Origin: Lacicoccus halitifaciens
GTDB taxonomy: Bacteria; Bacillota; Bacilli; Staphylococcales; Salinicoccaceae
Direction of reading: 5' to 3'
DNA length: 64,000 bases
Assembly: GCF_040544485.1 (NCBI RefSeq)
Contig: NZ_JBDZDV010000001.1
Span: 248,001-312,000, forward strand
Shown here: piece after piece, positions 43,263-52,496 of the stretch
Position numbering within the stretch: position 1 is the first letter of the stretch
How the letters are laid out: each line of letters opens with the position of its first letter
Program-made: the position numbers and the translations under genes
The notes under the pieces: generated by a model
The model's input: the letters and a program-made list of their open reading frames with translations, nothing else
The model's database searches: none
Told to the model about the DNA's origin: nothing

Positions 43263-44867
43263 ATGTTACAAGTAAGTGACGTAAGTTTACGTTTTGGTGA
43301 CCGTAAGCTTTTTGAAGATGTGAATATCAAATTCACACCGGGGAACTGTTATGGACTGATCGGGGCGAATGGTGCAGGAAAATCGACATTTCTTAAAATC
43401 CTGTCCGGGGAAATGGATGCCCAGAGCGGCCATGTGTCGATGGGTAAAGATGAACGCCTTGCCATCCTCAAGCAGGATCACTACGGTTATGAAGATGAGA
43501 AGGTCATTGATGTCGTCCTGATGGGACATGAGCAGCTGTACAGCATAATGAAGGAAAAAAATGAGATCTATATGAAGCCGGACTTTTCCGATGAGGACGG
43601 GATCCGCGCCGCCGAGCTTGAAGGCGAATTCGGCGAAATGGGCGGATGGACTGCGGAAAGTGATGCAGAAAGCCTGCTCCACGGCCTCGGTATAGATTCC
43701 TCTCTTGTGGATAAGAAGATGTCCGAGCTTGAGAACAATCAGAAGGTGAAAGTGCTGCTTGCACAAAGCCTGTTCGGCAACCCTGATGTACTGCTGCTTG
43801 ATGAGCCGACGAACGGTTTGGACATCGAAGCGATACAATGGCTCGAAGACTTCCTGATCAATTTTGAGAACACGGTAATCGTCGTTTCCCACGACCGTCA
43901 CTTTCTGAATAACGTATGTACACATATTGCGGACCTCGATTATGGAAAGATTGAACTGTATGTAGGAAACTACGATTTCTGGTACCAGTCAAGCCAGCTT
44001 GCACTGCAGATGGCACAGGATCAGAATAAGAAAAAAGAAGAAAAGATCAAGGAACTCCAGGATTTCGTCGCACGCTTCAGCGCAAACGCGTCCAAGTCCA
44101 AGCAGGCGACAAGCCGTAAGAAGACGCTTGAGAAAATCGAGCTTGAGGATATCAAGCCGTCTTCCAGGAAATATCCGTTCGTCAATTTCACACCGGAACG
44201 GGAGATCGGCAATGAGCTGTTGTATGTGAGCGGCCTCACGCATTCCATCGGCGGGGAAAAAGTGCTTGATAACGTGAGCTTCACGTTGGATCCGTATGAC
44301 AAAGTCATACTGATCGGCCATACGGAAATCGCCCGCACCACCCTGCTCCGCATCCTTGCAGGAGAAGTCGAGCCCGACGAAGGCGAAGTCAGATGGGGCG
44401 TGACGACCTCGCAGAGCTACATGCCAAAAGACAACTCTGAATACTTCGAAGGTGTCGATACGAGCCTCGTCGAATGGCTGCGCCAGTATGCACCGGAAGA
44501 TGAGCAGACGGAAACGTTCATCCGCGGCTTCCTCGGCAGGATGCTGTTCAGCGGTGAAGAAGCGAAGAAAAAGGCAAGCGTCCTGTCCGGCGGGGAAAAG
44601 ATGCGTGCGATGCTGAGCAAGATGATGCTGTCGAAAGCGAACGTCATTTTGCTGGATGAACCGACGAACCACCTTGACCTGGAGAGCATCACATCCGTGA
44701 ACGAAGGGCTGAAGAAGTTCAAAGGCTCCATCATCTTCACCTCCCACGACTTCGAATTCATCAATACGATCGCCAATAAAGTGCTTGAGATCAAGCCTGA
44801 AGGTGCAATCGTCAAAGAATCGACCTACGAGGAGTATTTGAAGGATAAAGGCGTTTTGAAAGTTTAA
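43263..44867 (+). CDS. ABC-F family ATPase (YkpA/YbiT-like)
   Basis: A soluble twin-ATPase of 534 residues that acts on ribosomes rather than in membrane transport (family knowledge). Domain 1 has Walker A GANGAGKST and Walker B LLLDEPTNGLD. A P-site linker rich in Lys follows (SKSKQATSRKKTLEKIEL). Domain 2 has LSGGEKMRAML and LLDEPTNHLD. Two motifs are degenerate: the domain-2 Walker A reads GHTEIARTTL (Arg for Lys) and the domain-1 signature reads LENNQKVKV. To my knowledge similar changes occur in the YkpA branch. ATG 43263 is 7 bases after AAGGAG. Confidence 0.92.
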   Translation: MLQVSDVSLRFGDRKLFEDVNIKFTPGNCYGLIGANGAGKSTFLKILSGEMDAQSGHVSMGKDERLAILKQDHYGYEDEKVIDVVLMGHEQLYSIMKEKNEIYMKPDFSDEDGIRAAELEGEFGEMGGWTAESDAESLLHGLGIDSSLVDKKMSELENNQKVKVLLAQSLFGNPDVLLLDEPTNGLDIEAIQWLEDFLINFENTVIVVSHDRHFLNNVCTHIADLDYGKIELYVGNYDFWYQSSQLALQMAQDQNKKKEEKIKELQDFVARFSANASKSKQATSRKKTLEKIELEDIKPSSRKYPFVNFTPEREIGNELLYVSGLTHSIGGEKVLDNVSFTLDPYDKVILIGHTEIARTTLLRILAGEVEPDEGEVRWGVTTSQSYMPKDNSEYFEGVDTSLVEWLRQYAPEDEQTETFIRGFLGRMLFSGEEAKKKASVLSGGEKMRAMLSKMMLSKANVILLDEPTNHLDLESITSVNEGLKKFKGSIIFTSHDFEFINTIANKVLEIKPEGAIVKESTYEEYLKDKGVLKV

Positions 44868-44869
44868 GG

Positions 44870-44898
44870 TTTACTTTATCACAATCAACGTGTATAAT
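44870..44898 (+). promoter_or_regulatory. Promoter of the lysine operon
   Basis: TTTACT (44870-44875), a 17-base spacer and a perfect TATAAT (44893-44898), right after the ABC-F stop and just before the riboswitch. Confidence 0.7.
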
Positions 44899-44916
44899 GA
44901 CATTTAATAATTAAAT

Positions 44917-45138
44917 AGCGAGATGAGGCGCATCCATCATCAGTAACTTATTAGTCAGTTGATTCCCGGGAATCATATAAGTGAAAGGGTAAGATGCCGA
45001 AATGGTCCATTCTTCGGGGAATGGGCTGTTGGGCCAGAAGGTTAAGAGCTACTGGCTTGTCATTATTTTAAAGATAATGGAGTGCATCACTTGTATATAA
45101 CACTTTAAACAAGTCCGGCACACCGGGCTTGTTTTTTT
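44917..45138 (+). promoter_or_regulatory. Lysine riboswitch (L box) with terminator
   Basis: Conserved L-box pieces are readable: GAGGCGCATCCATCATCAGTAAC at the 5' part (broken here as GAGGCGCATC then CATCATCAGTAAC), GAAAGGGTAAGATGCCGAA near 44982, GGCTGTTGGGCCAGAAGG and GGAGTGCATCACT closing P1. A terminator stem (AAACAAGTCCGG 45107-45118 with CCGGGCTTGTTT 45123-45134, then T run) follows. Lysine binding should stop transcription of the downstream seven genes. Confidence 0.95.
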
Positions 45139-45187
45139 ATTATCTTGGATGATCTCGTTCTTTAATACTATATTAGGAGGAATTTTG

Positions 45188-46168
45188 ATGGTAAGTGTTG
45201 CAGTTGTCGGAGCTACCGGTGTTGTAGGCAGTAAATTGATAGAAATGCTGGAGCGTTATGAAATAAAATATGATGAGTTGGTTTTATTTGCCTCGAAACG
45301 TTCTGCAGGCAAAGAAGTCGAGGTCGGCGGTGAAACTTACACGATTCAGGAATTGACCGAAGAAGCGGCAAAGGAAAAGTATGACTATGTTGTCATGAGT
45401 GCCGGCGGTTCAACGAGTGAGAAATTTGCCCCTCTGTTCGAAGAAAGCGGCGCAATCGTCATCGATAACTCGAGCTTCTGGAGAATGAAGGAAGATATCG
45501 ACCTGATTGTTCCTGAAATCAATAAACCGAAATTCAAGCGGAACATCATCGCCAATCCCAACTGCTCTACAATCCAGTCGGTTGTGGCATTGCAGCCCCT
45601 GCAGGATAAATTCGGGGTGAAACGCGTGCACTATGCAACCTACCAGAGCGTTTCCGGTTCGGGTGAAGGCGGCATACGGGACCTCGAGGAAGGTGCCAAA
45701 GGCGCTGAACCGACCACTTACCCGCGTCCAATCCATAATAACGTCTTGCCGCATATAGATGACTTTTTGGATGACGGTTATACAAAAGAAGAGAAGAAGA
45801 TGATCGACGAGACCAAGAAGATCCTTGAGGATGATTCGATTGAAGTCACTGCGACATGCGTCAGGGTTCCGATCATGAACAGCCATGCAGTCCAGATGAA
45901 CGTCACTCTGGGCAGAGAAGCGAGCGTTGAAGAAGTCAAGCAGTCATTTGAAGACCATCCGCATATCGTACTGATGGACAACCCTGCCGAAAACGAATAT
46001 CCGACACCGCTTGATGCTGCAGACCGTCCTGAGATCTTCGTCGGCAGGATCCGCAGGGACCCTACTCTTCCGAATACATTCCATGTATGGTGTGTCGGCG
46101 ACAACCTGCTCAAGGGTGCTGCACAGAACACGGTTCAGATCCTGAAATCAATCATGGATGATAAATAA
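45188..46168 (+). CDS. asd: Aspartate-semialdehyde dehydrogenase
   Basis: Makes aspartate-4-semialdehyde, the branch point to lysine/DAP and threonine/methionine. The 326-residue enzyme has the NADP site VGATGVVGSKLIEML and the catalytic Cys126 in ANPNCSTIQ. ATG 45188 is 8 bases after TAGGAGG. As first gene of the L-box operon it commits the pathway to lysine here, and no aspartokinase gene is present in the window. Confidence 0.97.
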   Translation: MVSVAVVGATGVVGSKLIEMLERYEIKYDELVLFASKRSAGKEVEVGGETYTIQELTEEAAKEKYDYVVMSAGGSTSEKFAPLFEESGAIVIDNSSFWRMKEDIDLIVPEINKPKFKRNIIANPNCSTIQSVVALQPLQDKFGVKRVHYATYQSVSGSGEGGIRDLEEGAKGAEPTTYPRPIHNNVLPHIDDFLDDGYTKEEKKMIDETKKILEDDSIEVTATCVRVPIMNSHAVQMNVTLGREASVEEVKQSFEDHPHIVLMDNPAENEYPTPLDAADRPEIFVGRIRRDPTLPNTFHVWCVGDNLLKGAAQNTVQILKSIMDDK

Positions 46169-46186
46169 TTAATAGGAGTGTTATAT

Positions 46187-47077
46187 ATGAATCCGATTTT
46201 TGAAGGTATCGGCGTTGCAATGACGACCCCGTTCAATAACGACGAAGTGGATTACGACGCATTCAGAAGACATATAGAATTCCTTATAGAAAACGACGCG
46301 CAGGCATTGATCGTGAACGGCACCACCGGTGAATCCCCGACCCTTACAGGCGAGGAAATCAGAACATTGATCAAAGTGGGTATCGATACCGCTGCAGGAC
46401 GCGTGCCGGTCATCGCAGGCACAGGCACCAATTCCACCAGGAATTCCATCGAGCTTTCAAAATATGCGGCAGATGCCGGCGCCGACGGGGTGATGCTCAT
46501 CACGCCGTATTACAACAAAGCCAACCAGAGAGGGCTTATCGCCCACTTTACCGCAATTGCGGATGCAATCGACATTCCGGTGATCCTCTACAATGTCCCG
46601 GCACGCACGGGCATGACGATCGAACCGGAGACCGTGGTCGAGCTGAGCAGTCACCCGAACATCGTCGCTTTGAAAGATGCAGTCGGGGATCTGAACTATA
46701 CAATCAAACTTATGAATATGATCAACCAGGAAGAGTTCTCCCTGTACAGCGGCAATGATGATAATTTCGCAGATTTCATTCAGATCGGCGGCAAAGGGCT
46801 GATCAGTGTCGTCGGAAACGTCATCCCGGGCGAGCTGCAGGACGTATACACGAGAATGACGAAGGGCGACCATAATGCAAGACACACATTCACAAGCCTC
46901 ATGCCTTTGATTGAAGCCGTACAGGTGGATGTGAACCCGATTCCGATCAAAGTGCTGACAAGCGAGCTCGGGTTCGGCAACTATGAACTGAGGCTGCCAC
47001 TGCTTCCTGCGGAGGAAGAAATGCGCACGGAAATTGTGGAAACTTATGAAGCATTCAAAGAGGGATCGAAAGTATGA
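46187..47077 (+). CDS. dapA: 4-hydroxy-tetrahydrodipicolinate synthase
   Basis: Condenses pyruvate with aspartate semialdehyde. It has 296 residues; the Schiff-base Lys163 is in ALKDAVGDL, Tyr135 in ILYNVPART, and the GTTGESPTL motif binds the carboxylate. ATG 46187 is 9 bases after AGGAG, 18 bases behind asd. It overlaps dapB by 4 bases (ATGA). Confidence 0.97.
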   Translation: MNPIFEGIGVAMTTPFNNDEVDYDAFRRHIEFLIENDAQALIVNGTTGESPTLTGEEIRTLIKVGIDTAAGRVPVIAGTGTNSTRNSIELSKYAADAGADGVMLITPYYNKANQRGLIAHFTAIADAIDIPVILYNVPARTGMTIEPETVVELSSHPNIVALKDAVGDLNYTIKLMNMINQEEFSLYSGNDDNFADFIQIGGKGLISVVGNVIPGELQDVYTRMTKGDHNARHTFTSLMPLIEAVQVDVNPIPIKVLTSELGFGNYELRLPLLPAEEEMRTEIVETYEAFKEGSKV

Positions 47078-47799
47078 AGGTGTTACTCATCGGCTACGGC
47101 GCAATGAATCAGATCACCGAACGTCTGCTGCTCGAAGCAGGTCATGAAATTGCCGGTGTGATTGCCCGTAACAACAACTCAGATTATCCCGCGTTTGAAT
47201 CCATCGATGAAGCGGAGGCGGATGTCGCAATCGACTTTTCAAATCCCGAACTCCTCCTCCCTCTGATTGAGGAAGATTTCAAAACGCCCCTGGTCGTTGC
47301 GACGACAGGTGAAAAAGATACAATCGTCGAGACATTGAAAGCAAGAAGTGAAAGCGCACCGGTGTTCTTCAGCGCGAATATGAGTTATGGTGTACATGTG
47401 CTTAATAATCTTCTGGCCAGTGCACTGGAACAGCTGGAAGATTTCGATCTGGAATTGATCGAAGCGCATCATAACAAAAAAGTCGATGCCCCGAGCGGCA
47501 CCCTGGTGAAGCTTCTGGATACAGCACTTGAACACCGTAGCGACAGTCATGCAGTGTATGACCGCTCAGATGTCTATCAGAAGAGGGACGCCAAAGAAAT
47601 CGGCGTTTCAGCCATCCGTGGCGGCACCATTGTCGGCGACCACACCGCCCTGTTTGCCGGCCTGGATGAAGTGATAGAAATCAGGCACCGCGCCCAGTCG
47701 AAGGAGATTTTCGCAAATGGTGCGATCAAGGCGGCAGAGGTGCTTCAGCACAAGGCCAACGGCTTTTATGATTATAATAATTTGTTCAAAGGAGAATAA
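47074..47799 (+). CDS. dapB: 4-hydroxy-tetrahydrodipicolinate reductase
   Basis: NAD(P)H-dependent reductase giving tetrahydrodipicolinate. It has 241 residues, the short Gram-positive form. Catalytic motif EAHHNKKVDAPSGT is complete and the N-terminal LIGYGAMNQ is a Rossmann glycine motif. The ATG lies inside the dapA end (ATGA overlap), indicating coupling. Confidence 0.96.
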   Translation: MKVLLIGYGAMNQITERLLLEAGHEIAGVIARNNNSDYPAFESIDEAEADVAIDFSNPELLLPLIEEDFKTPLVVATTGEKDTIVETLKARSESAPVFFSANMSYGVHVLNNLLASALEQLEDFDLELIEAHHNKKVDAPSGTLVKLLDTALEHRSDSHAVYDRSDVYQKRDAKEIGVSAIRGGTIVGDHTALFAGLDEVIEIRHRAQSKEIFANGAIKAAEVLQHKANGFYDYNNLFKGE

Positions 47800-47802
47800 T
47801 TA

Positions 47803-48519
47803 ATGGAAAAGTTTACAGCAGAGGAAATCATTCAGTACATCTCGGATGCGAGGAAGGAAACACCTGTAAAAGTATACGCAAACGGCAATTTCGGGGATGT
47901 CACATTCCCTGAAAGCTTCAAAGTTTTTGGATGCAAGAGCTCAAAGACGATATTTGCCGATTATGAGGAGTTCAAGGAATTCCATCAGCAGAATGAAGAT
48001 ATTTTTACGGAGATTGAAATTGAGCAGGATCGCAGAAATTCCGCTATTCCATTAAAAGATCTTACAAATACAAAAGCACGAATCGAACCGGGTGCATTCA
48101 TCCGTGAGCATGCCGTCATCGAAGATGGAGCAGTGATCATGATGGGTGCAACGATCAACATCGGCGCAATCGTCGGTGAAGGTACTATGGTGGATATGAA
48201 CGCTTCACTCGGCGGACGTGCAACAACAGGCAAAAATGTCCACGTTGGTGCAGGTGCAGTGCTTGCAGGCGTCATCGAGCCGCCAAGCGCGTCACCAGTC
48301 GTCATTGAAGATGATGTGCTGATCGGTGCAAACGCAGTGATACTTGAAGGTGTCCGTGTCGGCAAAGGCGCGATTGTTGCAGCAGGCGCCATCGTGACCG
48401 AAGACGTACCTGAAGGTGCAGTCGTCGCAGGCACGCCGGCCAAAGTCATCAAACAGGCAAGCGAAGTTTCCGATTCCAAAAAAGAGATCGTTTCGGCGCT
48501 AAGGAAGCTCAATGACTGA
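47803..48519 (+). CDS. dapD: Tetrahydrodipicolinate N-acetyltransferase
   Basis: Acetylates tetrahydrodipicolinate, so this organism uses the acetylase DAP route rather than the succinylase or dehydrogenase route. The 238-residue protein has an N-terminal helical domain and a left-handed beta-helix of hexapeptide repeats (about residues 90-210; e.g. INIGAIVGEGTMVDMNASLGGRA, VHVGAGAVLAGVIEPPSA). AAAGGAG precedes ATG 47803. In other nomenclature this enzyme is DapH. Confidence 0.95.
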   Translation: MEKFTAEEIIQYISDARKETPVKVYANGNFGDVTFPESFKVFGCKSSKTIFADYEEFKEFHQQNEDIFTEIEIEQDRRNSAIPLKDLTNTKARIEPGAFIREHAVIEDGAVIMMGATINIGAIVGEGTMVDMNASLGGRATTGKNVHVGAGAVLAGVIEPPSASPVVIEDDVLIGANAVILEGVRVGKGAIVAAGAIVTEDVPEGAVVAGTPAKVIKQASEVSDSKKEIVSALRKLND

Positions 48520-49654
48520 ACTTGAATTTGTCACCGGACATCGCAGACATCTGCATGAAAATCCGGAGCTCAGCATGAATGAGTTCGAAACAACATCTTA
48601 TATCATAGAGGTTCTTGAATCTCTGGGTGTCACCTATACGCAACCACTCCCTACCGGGGTGGTTGCGTATTTAAAAGGTGAAAGTGACATCACGCTTGGG
48701 TTCCGTGCAGATATTGATGCTTTGCCGATACATGAAGAGAACGATGTCCCCTACAGAAGCAGAAATGACGGTGTGATGCACGCATGTGGGCACGACGGGC
48801 ATACAGCCGCCCTGCTCCTCTTTGTAAAGCGGTGCAAGTCTTTATATGATGAAGGGAAACTCCCCCACAGCTGCCATTTCATTTTCCAGCCGAGCGAAGA
48901 GACGATGGCCGGTGCAAAGCAGCTGATCGACAGCTGGCCCGCTAAAAAAGAGATCGATGCCATATTCGGCATACATATGATGCCGGATGAAAAGACCGGT
49001 CTCGCCCTTTTCAGGGACCATGAAATGACGGCAAGTGCCACGGAGTACCGTTTTTACATCAAAGGTGAATCCGCCCATGTTGCCAGTAAGCACAACGGTA
49101 AATCGGCCATAGAGGCACTGATGTTCACCACCCGTGAAATTTCGCAGATACAGCAGTTCCACCTCGACGGCCTGAACCGGAATATCATCCATCTCGGGCA
49201 GATGAATGCCGGGGAAGCGATCAATACAGTACCGTCAAACGGTTATCTCGAAGGGACGATCCGCACCTACGAAGAAAATGATCTCGCGTTGATCAAAAGC
49301 CGGATGGAAAAGATCAGGGCGGGTGTGGAAAACCTTTATGGCTGTAAAGTCGAAGTGACATACAATGAAGGTTATCCGCCTGTCAAAAATGATCCGGTAT
49401 TGAGGCCCCTTGTCCATCAGAGCCTGGAAGCCTCCGGGTTCGAGCCGGTGATCAAGGAGAAACCTTATCTCTTTGGAGAGGATTTCAGCTTTTACAGTGA
49501 AGTCGCACCGACGTACTTCGTCTTCATCGGTGCCGGAAATGAAGAAAAAGGGTTCACGAGCAGCCTCCATACCCCGACGTTCAACTTTGATGAAGCAGTG
49601 CTCCTCCGTGTGGCGGATTACTATGAAAATATATTGAAGAACTACAAGTTTTGA
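48512..49654 (+). CDS. dapL: N-acetyldiaminopimelate deacetylase (M20 family)
   Basis: Removes the acetyl group from N-acetyl-LL-DAP, completing the acetylase branch except for the aminotransferase, which is absent here. The 380-residue M20 amidohydrolase has RRHLHENPELSMNEFET, the metal motif MHACGHDGHTA and EETMAGAKQL. It overlaps the dapD end by 8 bases. Formerly annotated hipO or ama in staphylococci. Confidence 0.93.
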   Translation: MTELEFVTGHRRHLHENPELSMNEFETTSYIIEVLESLGVTYTQPLPTGVVAYLKGESDITLGFRADIDALPIHEENDVPYRSRNDGVMHACGHDGHTAALLLFVKRCKSLYDEGKLPHSCHFIFQPSEETMAGAKQLIDSWPAKKEIDAIFGIHMMPDEKTGLALFRDHEMTASATEYRFYIKGESAHVASKHNGKSAIEALMFTTREISQIQQFHLDGLNRNIIHLGQMNAGEAINTVPSNGYLEGTIRTYEENDLALIKSRMEKIRAGVENLYGCKVEVTYNEGYPPVKNDPVLRPLVHQSLEASGFEPVIKEKPYLFGEDFSFYSEVAPTYFVFIGAGNEEKGFTSSLHTPTFNFDEAVLLRVADYYENILKNYKF

Positions 49655-49664
49655 GGTTAAAGAT

Positions 49665-50738
49665 ATGAGCGGAATACTGACTATAGACAGAAAACAACTG
49701 GTTTCACAGGCTGTCCGGGTCCGGGAGGGCATCCCGACCATTGCGGTCGTCAAGAACAATGCCTACAACTTCGGCCTCGAGCTTGCGGTGGAAGCATTCC
49801 TGGAAGCAGGCATCAGCGCTTTTGCAACAACATCCTTGAAAGAGGCGGAAGCGATCAGGAAAATGACTGATGATTCGATGGTGTTTTTACTCAATCCCAC
49901 CACTGAATTCGCCAGCGTGAGAAGGCTCGATCTGAGCATCACCCTCCCCTCCCTCGCATATTATGAAAAGTACCAGGAGGAACTTGCCGGCATCAGTGTT
50001 CATATCGAATATGCCGGGTTGTTCAACCGGTCGGGCTTTGACAATTTTGGAGAAGTTGAACAAGTGCTGCATCATCAGGCCCAAATGGATGAAGCTGAAC
50101 GTTTCTTCCTCGAGGGATTATGGTGCCATTTCGGCTATGCGGATGAATTTGACGGCAATTATGAAATAGAACGGAAAAACTGGCTCGGGTTCCTGGCGGG
50201 ATTTGACAGGCTCGATATCACTCCGGAATTTGTACATTCCCAGAATACCGCAAGCTTCGTCCGGGACGGTCTTCTTCCGGGCCATACACATACAAGGCTC
50301 GGGATCGGTTTATACGGCTCCAAGCCCTACTCCGGTTTGAATGATGAGATGTTCGTACAGCCTTTCGAACTTTATTCCTCGGTGGTGCAGATCAGGGATA
50401 TGGATGAGAATATGCCGATGGGCTACGGCGGGTCTTTTGTCGCAGGGCGCAGGACCAAAGTTGCGATCGTCGATATCGGATACGGCGACGGTGTGCTCAG
50501 GAAACGTGCGGAATACGACTGCCTGATCAACGGGCGGCGCTACCCCATCGTCAGTCTGATGATGAGCCATATGATCGTCGAAGTGGATGAGACAGTCGCA
50601 ACCGGCGACAGAGTATATATTTACCACCCTGAAATGCGCCTTGATGAATATACATTCAAAGGTGTCGGTGCAAATTCGGAACAGCTCGCGACCTTGAATT
50701 ATAATACTTTAACGAAGGAGATCACAAATGAGTCTTGA
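49665..50738 (+). CDS. alr: Alanine racemase
   Basis: PLP enzyme making D-alanine for peptidoglycan. The 357-residue protein has the PLP lysine Lys30 in AVVKNNAYNFG and the second catalytic tyrosine in DIGYGDGV. It is the alr2 type found inside staphylococcal lysine operons. The usual motif after it (SMD in many racemases) reads SLMMSHMIVEVDE here, a drift seen in this branch. It overlaps lysA by 11 bases, so D-Ala and DAP supply are coupled to the same riboswitch. Confidence 0.93.
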   Translation: MSGILTIDRKQLVSQAVRVREGIPTIAVVKNNAYNFGLELAVEAFLEAGISAFATTSLKEAEAIRKMTDDSMVFLLNPTTEFASVRRLDLSITLPSLAYYEKYQEELAGISVHIEYAGLFNRSGFDNFGEVEQVLHHQAQMDEAERFFLEGLWCHFGYADEFDGNYEIERKNWLGFLAGFDRLDITPEFVHSQNTASFVRDGLLPGHTHTRLGIGLYGSKPYSGLNDEMFVQPFELYSSVVQIRDMDENMPMGYGGSFVAGRRTKVAIVDIGYGDGVLRKRAEYDCLINGRRYPIVSLMMSHMIVEVDETVATGDRVYIYHPEMRLDEYTFKGVGANSEQLATLNYNTLTKEITNES

Positions 50739-52005
50739 ATACCATAATGATAAACTGCAGTTTGGCGGCCAGGACGTCACAAGTCTCGCTGAACGTTTTG
50801 GCACACCGCTCATCATCTATGATGAAGCCCATATGAGGGGGATGATGAGAAGTTACCACACAGTCCTTTCATCACATGTGGAGCATTACTCGGTCTCCTA
50901 TGCTTCGAAGGCCTTCACTTCCCTTCAGATGATACAGCTGCTGAAAGAGGAGGATATGGAAATCGATGTGGTTTCCTCAGGGGAATTATATACTGCCATC
51001 AAGGGAGGCATCGATCCGGGGAAAATCAAATTCCACGGTAACAATAAGACACCTGAAGAGCTGGAATTTGCCCTAGCCCAGGGGGTCACTTTATTCATCA
51101 TTGATTCACTCGACGAAATCGCCCTCCTCGATGATATTGCAGATTCACCTGTGAATGTCCTGCTCAGGGTCAATCCGGGTGTCGATGTGGACACGCACGA
51201 ATTCATATCCACGGGACAGACCGACAGCAAATTCGGCTTGTCTATTGCAGACGGCACGGCGCTGAAAGCTGTGAAGGAAATGGAAAAAGTGGAAAACCTC
51301 GATTTCAAGGGCATCCATTACCATCTCGGTTCGCAGCTGTCCGACCCGGCCCCGTTCGTCAATGCACTGACGGCCGTCTACGACTGGCTGAATGACCATG
51401 GGATAGAGATTGAAATCCTCAATATGGGCGGCGGCTTCGGTGTGCGATATACAGATGAAGATATCAGGTTCCCTGTGGAAGAAGGGTTTGATGAAATCTT
51501 CACCCGGCTGAAAGAAGTGACGTCGCAGTACGGCTTCAGCATGCCGCATGTCATCATCGAACCCGGCCGCTCGATAACAGCTGAAGCGGCGATTACGGTA
51601 TATGAAGTCGGCACGGTGAAGGATATACCGGGCGTCAGCCGCTACGTCTCTGTAAACGGCGGTATGAGCGACCATATACGCACCCCGCTCTACGGGGCCG
51701 AATATGATATCATACCCGTTAAACAGCGTCCGGACGACTCAGGGGACACTCTTGCGAATGTCGTCGGCAAACTCTGCGAGTCCGGTGACATCATAGGCAA
51801 AAATAAACCCCTGCCGGCGAATATAAAGCGCGGGGATCTTGTGGCTGTCAAAACGACAGGCGCATACCATTATTCGATGGCTTCGAACTATAATCAGATG
51901 CTGAAGCCAGCCGTAGTCTTCATTGCAGCCGACGGCGTCAAAGAAGTCATCAAAAGACAGACCCTCGATCAGCTCATACAGAATGATGTCCTCATGGAAT
52001 ATTGA
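50728..52005 (+). CDS. lysA: Diaminopimelate decarboxylase
   Basis: Final enzyme, converting meso-DAP to lysine, which is also the diamino acid of the stem peptide in these cocci. It has 425 residues. PLP lysine Lys61 (SYASKAFTS), HLGSQ, GGGFGVRY and the EPGRSITAEA motif are all present. AAGGAG precedes ATG 50728 inside alr. Operon end; terminator follows. Confidence 0.97.
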   Translation: MSLEYHNDKLQFGGQDVTSLAERFGTPLIIYDEAHMRGMMRSYHTVLSSHVEHYSVSYASKAFTSLQMIQLLKEEDMEIDVVSSGELYTAIKGGIDPGKIKFHGNNKTPEELEFALAQGVTLFIIDSLDEIALLDDIADSPVNVLLRVNPGVDVDTHEFISTGQTDSKFGLSIADGTALKAVKEMEKVENLDFKGIHYHLGSQLSDPAPFVNALTAVYDWLNDHGIEIEILNMGGGFGVRYTDEDIRFPVEEGFDEIFTRLKEVTSQYGFSMPHVIIEPGRSITAEAAITVYEVGTVKDIPGVSRYVSVNGGMSDHIRTPLYGAEYDIIPVKQRPDDSGDTLANVVGKLCESGDIIGKNKPLPANIKRGDLVAVKTTGAYHYSMASNYNQMLKPAVVFIAADGVKEVIKRQTLDQLIQNDVLMEY

Positions 52006-52018
52006 AGATGGAACATAG

Positions 52019-52065
52019 AAACCCCCGTCCATTTGCTCTTTGAGCCGATGAACGGGGGTTTTTAT
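52019..52065 (+). terminator. Terminator of the lysine operon
   Basis: AAACCCCCGT (52019-52028) pairs with ACGGGGGTTT (52052-52061), followed by a T run. Confidence 0.9.
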
Positions 52066-52079
52066 TCATTCAAATAAAT

Positions 52080-52106
52080 AACTCCGCCACTAACAGTGAC
52101 GGAGTT
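52080..52106 (-). terminator. Terminator of cspA
   Basis: On the minus strand AACTCCGTCAC and GTGGCGGAGTT form an 11-bp stem (one G-T pair) after the cspA stop. Confidence 0.85.
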
Positions 52107-52145
52107 CAATTGACAATTTATGACAATCGTTGACTATTTTTTTAA

Positions 52146-52346
52146 TTATAGTTTAACAACGTTTGCAGCCTGTGGACCGCGGTCGCCTTCAACTACTTCG
52201 AATTCTACTGATTGACCTTCTTCAAGAGATTTGTAGCCTTCTTGATTGATTGCTGAGAAATGAACGAATACGTCGTTTTCTCCTTCAATTTCGATAAAGC
52301 CAAAACCCTTTTCTGCATTAAACCATTTTACTGTACCTTGTTTCAT
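52146..52346 (-). CDS. cspA: Major cold-shock protein
   Basis: A 66-residue single-stranded nucleic acid chaperone. RNP1 (KGFGFIEI) and RNP2 (VFVHFSAI) are intact and the sequence ends DRGPQAANVVKL, as in staphylococcal CspA. ATG 52346 has GGAGG 8 bases upstream. The predicted 5' leader is about 100 bases, the size of cold-shock leaders that fold differently with temperature. Confidence 0.97.
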   Translation of the reverse strand: MKQGTVKWFNAEKGFGFIEIEGENDVFVHFSAINQEGYKSLEEGQSVEFEVVEGDRGPQAANVVKL

Positions 52347-52456
52347 TGATTGTTCCTCCAAAAGACTATATTACAATAGCAAATAAAATCATAGTCCTGA
52401 AAAAGTAGAAAATCTAGTCTTTCCTAAACATGTTTCTATTGCTTATTGATATGTAA

Positions 52457-52485
52457 AGTATACTAAAGATAGTACACTTTTGCAA
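52457..52485 (-). promoter_or_regulatory. Promoter of cspA
   Basis: On the minus strand TTGCAA (52480-52485), a 17-base spacer and TATACT (52457-52462). It leaves a leader of about 100 bases. Confidence 0.75.
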
Positions 52486-52496
52486 ACACAAATTCA

